This document shows positions 1-4,583 of a stretch of DNA of 12,613 nt, piece by piece. A program made the translations under genes and the position numbers. The notes under the pieces are model-generated. The model was not told the DNA's origin. It made no database searches and saw only the letters and a program-made list of their open reading frames with translations. How positions within the stretch are numbered: the stretch's first letter is position 1; each line of letters begins with the position of its first letter. Origin of the DNA: an uncultured bacterium (GTDB lineage: Bacteria; Planctomycetota; Phycisphaerae; Phycisphaerales; UBA1924); NCBI GenBank assembly GCA_938003595.1, contig CALKYH010000274.1:1-12613 (forward strand). Direction: 5' to 3'.

Positions 1-421
1 TCTTGGGCGTGGCGCGGTTGATCTCGTCCGCCAGCACGATCTGCGCGAAGATCGGCCCCGGCTGGAAGGTGAACCTCCGGCCCTCGGGCGTCTCCGCGAC
101 GATCGTCGTGCCCGTGACATCCGCGGGCATCAGGTCCGGCGTGAACTGCACGCGGCTGAACTTCAGGTGCAGCGCGCCCGCCAGCGAGCGCACCAGCAGC
201 GTCTTGCCCAGCCCCGGCACGCCCTCGAGCAGCGCGTGCCCGCCGGCGAACAGGCAGGTGAGCACGCCGTCAACGATCTCCCCGTGCCCGACGATGACCT
301 TGCCGATCTCGGCGCGCACGGCCATGTAGTCGGCGCGGAAGCCCTCCGCCGCGGCCCGGGCCTCGTCGGCGGTTCGGGGCGAGCTGGGTTCAGATCCGGA
401 GGATGTTGCGGGATCGGCCAA
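1..421 (-). CDS. MoxR-family AAA+ ATPase, N-terminal part (gene continues beyond the left edge)
   Basis: MoxR ATPases are cytoplasmic AAA+ chaperones that typically help mature or assemble neighbouring proteins, often von Willebrand A proteins. Read on the minus strand, the visible 140 codons give a disordered Ser/Pro-rich leader of about 25 residues. The MoxR core follows: an 'RAEIGKVIVGHGEIV' block, the Walker A segment 'LLEGVPGLGKTLLVRSLA', 'FSRVQFTPDLMPADVTGT', and the Walker B stretch 'IVLADEINRATPK' at the window edge. A TTG at 421 is chosen as start. It has GGAG ten bases upstream, and no in-frame ATG or GTG lies between it and the upstream terminator. The first in-frame ATG (325) would cut off helix residues before the conserved block, but cannot be excluded. 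The usual DUF58 or VWA partner genes would lie to the left and are not visible. Family assignment is firm; the substrate is unknown. Confidence 0.9.
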   Translation of the reverse strand, partial: MADPATSSGSEPSSPRTADEARAAAEGFRADYMAVRAEIGKVIVGHGEIVDGVLTCLFAGGHALLEGVPGLGKTLLVRSLAGALHLKFSRVQFTPDLMPADVTGTTIVAETPEGRRFTFQPGPIFAQIVLADEINRATPK

Positions 422-461
422 GGGGCAATCGCTCCGGTGGGGGCCGTCACGGCCGGGGCAG

Positions 462-491
462 AAAAAAGGCCCCGAGGCAGGACTCGGAGCC
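462..491 (-). terminator. Rho-independent terminator of tRNA-Ile
   Basis: On the minus strand, a 9-bp stem (GGCTCCGAG with CTCGGGGCC, one T-G pair) closes a 6-base loop (TCCTGC) and is followed directly by six T. It starts 8 bases past the tRNA 3' end and lies upstream of the MoxR start. It should therefore separate the tRNA transcript from the ATPase gene. Confidence 0.85.
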
Positions 492-498
492 GTGCGAA

Positions 499-572
499 TG
501 GGCCTGAGAGGACTCGAACCTCCGACCTCACCCTTATCAGGGGTGCGCTCTAGCCAGCTGAGCTACAGGCCC
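499..572 (-). tRNA. tRNA-Ile (anticodon GAT)
   Basis: A full 74-base cloverleaf can be folded on the minus strand. The acceptor stem is GGGCCTG with CAGGCCC, the D arm is GCTC...GAGC, and the anticodon stem is CACCC with GGGTG around the loop CTGATAA (anticodon GAT). The variable loop is AGGTC, the T arm is GGAGG-TTCGAGT-CCTCT, and the discriminator is A at 499. CCA is not encoded. No rRNA gene is visible next to it, so this copy appears to stand outside an rRNA spacer. Confidence 0.97.
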
Positions 573-584
573 GGCTATCCCGTT

Positions 585-615
585 GTCGCCCGCGGCCGGA
601 GCCGCGGGGGGCGAC
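585..615 (-). other. Hairpin in the 5' leader of the tRNA-Ile transcript
   Basis: An inverted repeat forms a perfect 8-bp GC stem (589-596 with 601-608) around a 4-base loop. It extends by four more pairs (585-588 with 612-615) past a GGG bulge. If transcription starts near 610, the hairpin core lies in the precursor leader. It may also help block read-through from the + side. Function is inferred only. Confidence 0.4.
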
Positions 616-616
616 G

Positions 617-647
617 AGTATAGCGACCCGTTCGGGCCTTCGGGCAA
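617..647 (-). promoter_or_regulatory. Probable sigma-70-type promoter of tRNA-Ile
   Basis: TATACT at 622-617 on the minus strand is a good -10 element, and its first base lies exactly 50 bases before the tRNA 5' end. TTGCCC (647-642) is a possible -35 but leaves a long 19-base spacer. The tRNA-Val gene has the same TCGCTATACT string at the same 50-base distance, which supports the call. Confidence 0.6.
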
Positions 648-927
648 GGCGCAACCCTACCCAAAATCGGCGTGTCCCAGCAAAGTCGGCCTCTGGGACC
701 GTCGATGTTCCACGCGGCGGGGTCGGCTCGGCGCCCCCGTCGGCGGGTCATCGCGCTCCCGGTCTCGGGAGGCCCCGTCGTCCGCAGCACCTCGGAGACC
801 AGCGAACTCTCATGGGCGATCCCCTCCCGCTGCTTCGACTCACCACGGAACACACGCCGCACCCGGACTCAATGGGAGGCCCGGCCGATGCGGCATCGAA
901 TCGTCGATCCCCTGCACCCTGCGCACT

Positions 928-931
928 GGAG
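928..931 (+). promoter_or_regulatory. Ribosome binding site that fixes the start of the low-complexity protein at 941
   Basis: GGAG sits 9 bases before ATG 941. The in-frame ATGs at 812 and 872 have no comparable site. They would add ordinary-looking residues ahead of the compositionally distinct protein, so 941 is preferred. Confidence 0.6.
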
Positions 932-940
932 CAACCACAG

Positions 941-1774
941 ATGAACACCTTCGTCAATCCGTTCGGCTTTAACACGACCCCCTGGTTCAACACCATCCCC
1001 GGCTTCACCCCCGGCATGACCAACTTCGGTTGGAACACCACCGGCTTCAATGGCTTCAACGGCTGGAACGGCCTGACCAACTCCACCCCGTTCAACGGCT
1101 TCGGCGGGAACTTCCCCGTCTCCAACGGCTGGAACAACGGCTGGAACTTCGGCGGCTTCAACGGCCTGCAGAACTTCAACGGCCTCCAGAACACGGTTCC
1201 CTTCGGCGGCTTCAACACCGGCTGGAACACTCCCGGCTTCACCAACACCGGTTGGAACACGCCCGGCTTCAACACGAACCCCGCCTGGAACTACGGCGGC
1301 TTCAGCAACTTCGCCAAGAACACCGTCAACCCCGGCTTCATCGGCGGCCCCACGCCCTTCAACGGCTGGAACAACACCCTCGGCGGCGTGACGCCCGGCT
1401 TCACCCCCGGCTTTACTCCTGGCTTCAACTCCGGCTTCAACACCGGCGTCAACACCCCCTGGAACTTCGGCGGCCTGCCCTTCAACTTCAACGGCTTCTC
1501 CAACACCACCCCCTGGGGCCTGACCGGCATGCCCTTCGGCTTCAACACCAACCTCTGGAACGGCTCCGTCCCCGGCTTCTGGCAGAACACCCCCTACGGC
1601 GTCGCCCCGACCGGCGTGGTCCCCAACACCACTAACGGCGTCGGCGGCGGCTACCCCCAGGGCGTCACCCCCGGGACCCCCGGAATCACCGGGATCCCCG
1701 GCGCCCCCGTGACGGGCGTCAACGGCGCCTACCCCGGCGGCCTGAACTCGAATCTCTGCCGCGAGGCGGCCTGA
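941..1774 (+). CDS. Low-complexity Asn/Gly/Phe/Trp/Thr/Pro-rich protein of unknown function
   Basis: I do not recognise this 277-residue protein. It is built almost wholly from N, G, F, T, P and W. By hand I count 18 GF and 7 GWN dipeptide/tripeptide units, with runs such as GFTPGFTPGFTPGFN and GWNTPGFTNTGWNTPGFN. Charged residues are nearly absent: one K, one R and one E, the last two in the final five residues. The last 60 residues lose most aromatics and contain a short collagen-like GXX run (GTPGITGIPGAP). There is no signal peptide or membrane segment. Codons end overwhelmingly in C (AAC, TTC, GGC, ACC). A GGAG site precedes ATG 941 and a strong terminator follows, so it is probably a real, monocistronic gene. 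The composition resembles sticker-and-spacer condensate-forming proteins or structural adhesive/matrix proteins. That is inference; no catalytic role is suggested. Confidence 0.75.
   Translation: MNTFVNPFGFNTTPWFNTIPGFTPGMTNFGWNTTGFNGFNGWNGLTNSTPFNGFGGNFPVSNGWNNGWNFGGFNGLQNFNGLQNTVPFGGFNTGWNTPGFTNTGWNTPGFNTNPAWNYGGFSNFAKNTVNPGFIGGPTPFNGWNNTLGGVTPGFTPGFTPGFNSGFNTGVNTPWNFGGLPFNFNGFSNTTPWGLTGMPFGFNTNLWNGSVPGFWQNTPYGVAPTGVVPNTTNGVGGGYPQGVTPGTPGITGIPGAPVTGVNGAYPGGLNSNLCREAA
1214..1270 (+). repeat. Tandem 30-nt period repeat inside the low-complexity gene
   Basis: Bases 1214-1240 and 1244-1270 match at 25 of 27 positions, with period 30. Both encode NTGWNTPGF, and both differences are silent. Confidence 0.85.
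1397..1456 (+). repeat. Five tandem 12-nt units inside the low-complexity gene
   Basis: The units begin at 1397, 1409, 1421, 1433 and 1445. They encode GFTP, GFTP, GFNS, GFNT and GVNT. The first two units encode identical residues with different codons (TTC ACC CCC against TTT ACT CCT), so the repetition is kept at protein level and not only by recent slippage. Confidence 0.85.
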
Positions 1775-1797
1775 TCGACCGATAACTGAACCGACGG

Positions 1798-1821
1798 CTG
1801 GCCGATGGCCCCATCGGCCGG
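1798..1821 (+). other. Stable hairpin downstream of the low-complexity gene
   Basis: A 10-bp stem (1798-1807 with 1812-1821, one T-G pair) closes a GCCC loop, 24 bases past the stop codon. It has no T-run, so it is more likely a 3'-end stabilising hairpin ahead of the terminator at 1837 than a terminator itself. Confidence 0.45.
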
Positions 1822-1836
1822 CGCCAGACCCTGTGC

Positions 1837-1870
1837 AGCGGCGCTCTGATTCCTTCGGAGCGCCGCTTTT
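1837..1870 (+). terminator. Rho-independent terminator of the low-complexity gene
   Basis: AGCGGCGCTC (1837-1846) pairs perfectly with GAGCGCCGCT (1858-1867) around an 11-base loop and is followed by T residues to 1870. It lies between two convergent genes. Only the + side has a T-run, so it serves mainly the upstream gene. Confidence 0.8.
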
Positions 1871-1892
1871 CGTTGGGGTTTTCTGTTGGGCG

Positions 1893-2399
1893 TCAGCGCG
1901 TCGAGAGCCCGCCGAGGCGCATCAGCGCGGCCAGTTCCAGCGCATCACGCTCGGTGAAGGCGCCGACCTCGTGGCTGTCCACATCGAGCACGCCCCAGCA
2001 CCCCGGCGCCCCCGAGTGGCCGGCGGGCTTCGGTCGGTCGTCGAACAGAGGGAGCACCACCTCCGACCGATCGCGCGGGTCGCACGCGATGTAACCCTCG
2101 CCCAGCTCCGCGACATCGTGGACCACGAGCGGCTTTCCGCTGCGGAACGCCTGCCCGCACGCGCCGTGCAGGCCGATCGGCGAACACGCCGGCTTGTCGC
2201 GCCGGGGCCCGAGGACCATGGACTCATGGTCCTCCCCCGCGAGATAGAAGCCCACCCACGACACGCCAGCGCCGTGGAATGCAGCCCACAGAGCGTCCGC
2301 CGCTCTGGTCATGCGGTCCTCGAGGGGCAGTGCGTTGAGATGCGAGAAAGCGCCCTGGAGGGACCGGTAGTCGCGGAGATGCGGGGATGCGTGGGTCAT
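1893..2399 (-). CDS. msrC: Free methionine-(R)-sulfoxide reductase (GAF-fold, fRMsr/MsrC type)
   Basis: fRMsr enzymes reduce free L-methionine-(R)-sulfoxide in the cytoplasm, using thioredoxin as reductant, and protect against oxidation. The 168-residue protein is one GAF domain with the family signature blocks: VSWVGFYL (47-53), MVLGPRRDKPACSPI (61-75), GACG (79-82), GYIACDPRDRSEVVLPLF (102-119) and WGVLDVDS (135-142). Cys72, Cys81 and Cys106 match the three conserved cysteines of the family; Cys134 is additional. The first two are 9 residues apart, one fewer than in the E. coli and yeast enzymes as I recall them. Length fits the family (about 160-180). ATG 2399 has no clear Shine-Dalgarno. 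A TATCCT 14 bases upstream could be a -10, giving a very short leader. It is divergent from the FHA phosphatase gene. A plain GAF sensor is the alternative, but the intact cysteines argue for the enzyme. Confidence 0.85.
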   Translation of the reverse strand: MTHASPHLRDYRSLQGAFSHLNALPLEDRMTRAADALWAAFHGAGVSWVGFYLAGEDHESMVLGPRRDKPACSPIGLHGACGQAFRSGKPLVVHDVAELGEGYIACDPRDRSEVVLPLFDDRPKPAGHSGAPGCWGVLDVDSHEVGAFTERDALELAALMRLGGLSTR

Positions 2400-2412
2400 G
2401 GGCTCGGAGCAA

Positions 2413-2418
2413 GGATAG
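2413..2418 (-). promoter_or_regulatory. Possible -10 element for the methionine sulfoxide reductase gene
   Basis: TATCCT on the minus strand would place the transcription start about 7 bases before the ATG. No good -35 is visible and there is no ribosome binding site, so the call is weak. Confidence 0.25.
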
Positions 2419-2502
2419 TCACCCCCCGCCGGGGCCCCGGCTCGGGGTCATCGGCTAGCATGACCGGAGCCGGACGCCCGCAGCCCACACGCGGACGCCG
2501 CT

Positions 2503-2509
2503 GGAGAGG
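2503..2509 (+). promoter_or_regulatory. Ribosome binding site supporting the TTG start at 2519
   Basis: GGAGAGG lies 9 bases before TTG 2519. No ATG or GTG follows in frame before the FHA domain begins, so this site decides the start of the phosphatase gene. Confidence 0.65.
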
Positions 2510-2518
2510 TCCCCACGC

Positions 2519-4222
2519 TTGCCTGACCCCCGCACGACCAACCCGGCCGAGCTGGCCTTCGTTTCCGTCGCCGGACCGGAGCCGGTGGAGCTTGCGCTCA
2601 AGCCGCCCGGCCCCTACACGATCGGCCGACGCGCCCACCACGACATCGTGCTGCTGGGCGACGACCATGTCTCGCGCGACCATGCCTCGCTGGTCTTCGA
2701 GCCGGCGCGCAGCGGCGGCAAGCAGTGGGCGATCCGCGACGCCGGCAGCCGGCACGGCACCTGGATCAACGGCGTGCGCCTGGAGCCCGCGCGGGATTAC
2801 CCCATCCGCGCCGGCGACATCGTGACCATCGCGCCATGGAGCTTCAGGGTCACGGCCGCAGACGAGACCCGCGCCACGCACCGCACGACGGTCGCGACGC
2901 TCGACGACAGCGCGGCGCTGGGCGCGACGATCCAGCGCATCGACGCCGATGTCGAGGGCGCCCTGGAGCACCGCCGGCTCGGCGTGCTGCTGGACTGCGC
3001 CGCGGCGATCCACGCGACGACCGACGCCGAGGACCTCGCCGAGGCCGTGCTCGACGCCGCGATGAAGGGCACGGGCTTCGCCAATGTCGCGCTGCTCAAG
3101 GCCACCGGCGACGAGGGCCTTGTGGAGGTGGTGGGCCAGCGGGGCGACATCGTGGTCGAGGGGGCGCCGCCCCGGCTGAGCCGCTCGCTCATCCGCGAGG
3201 CGAGTCTGGGCCTGCCCGCGCGACTCGTCGCGGCGCCGTCCATGGAGATGGAGGCCGTCAGCATCATGCAGTACGCCATCGAAGAGGCGCTCTGCGTGCC
3301 TCTGCAGGTGGGCGCGGCGGTGGTGGGCTACCTCTATTTCGACAACCGCGGCGCCAGCGAGGCCACGCGCCGCGCAACCGATGATTCCTCGGAGTTTGCG
3401 ATCGGTCTGGGCCGTCTGGCCGCGATGGCCATGGCGAACCAGATGCGCATGGAGCTGGACCGCCGCCTGGCGCGCGTGGAGCTGGACCTCGACGCCGCGG
3501 CCGAGGCGCAGCGCTACATCCTCCCCCGGCGCAACGGGCGCTACGGCGCCTTCTCCTATGTGGGCGAGAGCCGCCCCGGGCAGCGCATCGGCGGGGACTT
3601 CTTTGATGTCATCCCGCTGCGCGACGGGCGCCTGGCGGTCGCGCTGGGCGATGTCTCGGGCAAGGGCGTGCCCGCGTCGGTGCTGGTGACGGCGACGCAG
3701 GGCTTCCTGCATGCGGCGCTGCTCGAGGCCGGCGACCCCGCCGCCGCGATCAATGCGCTGAACGCGTATGTGAATCCTCGCCGTCCGGAGGACAAGTTCG
3801 TCACCGTGTGGGTCGGCGTGCTCGACGCCGAGAAGGGCACGCTCACCTATGTGAACGCGGGGCACGGCTACGCGCTGGTCCGGCGGGCGAGCGGCGACTT
3901 CGAGGCCGCGGCGGAGGAGGGCGGCCCTCCCATCGGCATCATGCCGGACATGGTCTTTACGCCCGGGCTGACGAGGTTCGGCGAGGGCGATCGACTGATC
4001 GTGTACAGCGACGGCCTGTACGAGCAGCCCGCGGCCATGGAGCCCGGCCCGGGTGGCGCTCGGGGCGCGGTGCGCCGCTTCGGCGAGGCCGGAGTGCAGG
4101 GCTGCCTCAAGGGCCTGGGCGGCGCGGACGACCTGGTGCGGGGGTTGTTCCAGGCGCTGGAGGCCTACGCCGGCGGCAGCCAGTTCGAGGACGACACCAC
4201 GGTCGTCGAAGTCCGGCGCTGA
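2519..4222 (+). CDS. FHA-GAF-PP2C (SpoIIE/RsbU-type) serine/threonine phosphatase
   Basis: This is a 567-residue cytoplasmic signalling protein. Residues 33-108 form a forkhead-associated domain, which binds phosphothreonine peptides: GRR (36-38), SRDHA (52-56) and GSRHGTWING (76-85). Residues 145-305 look like a GAF sensor domain, ending in a short helical linker (306-335). Residues 340-567 form a PP2C-type phosphatase of the SpoIIE/RsbU group. It has GGDFFD (358-363), GDVSGKG (377-383), NAGHG (446-450), YSDGLYE (496-502) and EDDTT (557-561), so the metal-binding aspartates are all present. Such phosphatases usually dephosphorylate STAS anti-anti-sigma factors in partner-switching systems. 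Here no STAS or anti-sigma kinase gene is adjacent, so the substrate is unknown. The FHA domain suggests recruitment by a Ser/Thr kinase. The gene appears monocistronic, with the tRNA-Val promoter starting 6 bases after its stop. Confidence 0.93.
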   Translation: MPDPRTTNPAELAFVSVAGPEPVELALKPPGPYTIGRRAHHDIVLLGDDHVSRDHASLVFEPARSGGKQWAIRDAGSRHGTWINGVRLEPARDYPIRAGDIVTIAPWSFRVTAADETRATHRTTVATLDDSAALGATIQRIDADVEGALEHRRLGVLLDCAAAIHATTDAEDLAEAVLDAAMKGTGFANVALLKATGDEGLVEVVGQRGDIVVEGAPPRLSRSLIREASLGLPARLVAAPSMEMEAVSIMQYAIEEALCVPLQVGAAVVGYLYFDNRGASEATRRATDDSSEFAIGLGRLAAMAMANQMRMELDRRLARVELDLDAAAEAQRYILPRRNGRYGAFSYVGESRPGQRIGGDFFDVIPLRDGRLAVALGDVSGKGVPASVLVTATQGFLHAALLEAGDPAAAINALNAYVNPRRPEDKFVTVWVGVLDAEKGTLTYVNAGHGYALVRRASGDFEAAAEEGGPPIGIMPDMVFTPGLTRFGEGDRLIVYSDGLYEQPAAMEPGPGGARGAVRRFGEAGVQGCLKGLGGADDLVRGLFQALEAYAGGSQFEDDTTVVEVRR

Positions 4223-4227
4223 ACGGG

Positions 4228-4256
4228 CCGACAACAGCCGGGGACCTCGCTATACT
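4228..4256 (+). promoter_or_regulatory. Promoter of tRNA-Val
   Basis: CCGACA (4228-4233) and TATACT (4251-4256) are separated by 17 bases, the optimal sigma-70 spacing. TATACT begins 50 bases before the tRNA, exactly as at the tRNA-Ile gene. The -35 matches 4 of 6 consensus bases. Confidence 0.65.
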
Positions 4257-4300
4257 TCCGACCGCTCGGGGCCCCGGATGGGGTGATCGGGCGACAAACT

Positions 4301-4374
4301 GGGCGATTGGCGCAGTTGGCTAGCGCGCATGCATGACACGCATGAGGTCACAGGTTCGAGCCCTGTATCGCCCA
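4301..4374 (+). tRNA. tRNA-Val (anticodon GAC)
   Basis: A 74-base cloverleaf folds cleanly. The acceptor stem is GGGCGAT with ATCGCCC, the D arm is GCGC...GCGC, and the anticodon stem is CATGC with GCATG around ATGACAC (anticodon GAC). The variable loop is AGGTC, the T arm is ACAGG-TTCGAGC-CCTGT, and the discriminator is A. CCA is not encoded. Confidence 0.97.
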
Positions 4375-4394
4375 TTCGCTGGTTCCGCCTCGGG

Positions 4395-4416
4395 AGGCCC
4401 CGATTCTCGGGCCTTT
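4395..4416 (+). terminator. Possible terminator of tRNA-Val
   Basis: AGG-CCCGA pairs with TCGGG-CCT around a TTC loop, with one bulged C, and ends in a short TTT. It lies 20 bases past the tRNA. The T-run is weak, so this is tentative. Confidence 0.45.
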
Positions 4417-4542
4417 CGGGGGACGCCCGGGCCCATCCGGGCATCCGGGGAGCCAGCCCGTTCGTATCGGTAGAGAAGCCATTGCCCGCCGGGACTTCCC
4501 GGTCGATGCTGTGATGGCGGAATCCACCAGAGAACACCGCCC

Positions 4543-4568
4543 CCTGGGCTGCGTACCAACAACCCAGG
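4543..4568 (+). other. Hairpin in the 5' leader of the beta-repeat protein gene
   Basis: CCTGGG (4543-4548) pairs with CCCAGG (4563-4568) around a 14-base loop, just upstream of the GAGGAG ribosome binding site (4573-4578). The surrounding leader (4425-4545) holds further short GC hairpins. A regulatory role is possible but unsupported. Confidence 0.3.
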
Positions 4569-4583
4569 AGTCGAGGAGAGCAG

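Larger units (their letters stand above)
573..940. other. Gene-free stretch between divergent tRNA-Ile and the low-complexity protein gene
   Basis: Apart from the tRNA promoter and leader hairpin at its left end, I see no convincing gene, RNA or repeat here. Open frames in this stretch have GC-driven arginine-rich composition and no ribosome binding sites. The promoter of the gene at 941 must lie in the right half, but no good -35/-10 pair stands out. Confidence 0.5.

Noticed and set aside
764..777. 14-base string CTCGGGAGGCCCCG repeated at 4389-4402
   Set aside because: A short GC-rich match without flanking similarity; chance or terminator-like sequence is enough to explain it.
748..1590. 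Minus-strand frames rich in KPGVFQPVLKP opposite the low-complexity gene
   Set aside because: They mirror the repeats of the + strand gene. The + strand has the ribosome binding site and terminator.
1833..2825. 330-codon + frame across the reductase and the FHA start
   Set aside because: It overlaps a terminator, an antisense gene and a second frame of the FHA domain, and has no motif.
2396..4234. 612-codon open frame opposite the FHA-GAF-PP2C gene
   Set aside because: Antisense shadow with His/Arg/Gly-rich composition and no motifs; the + strand gene has every PP2C motif.
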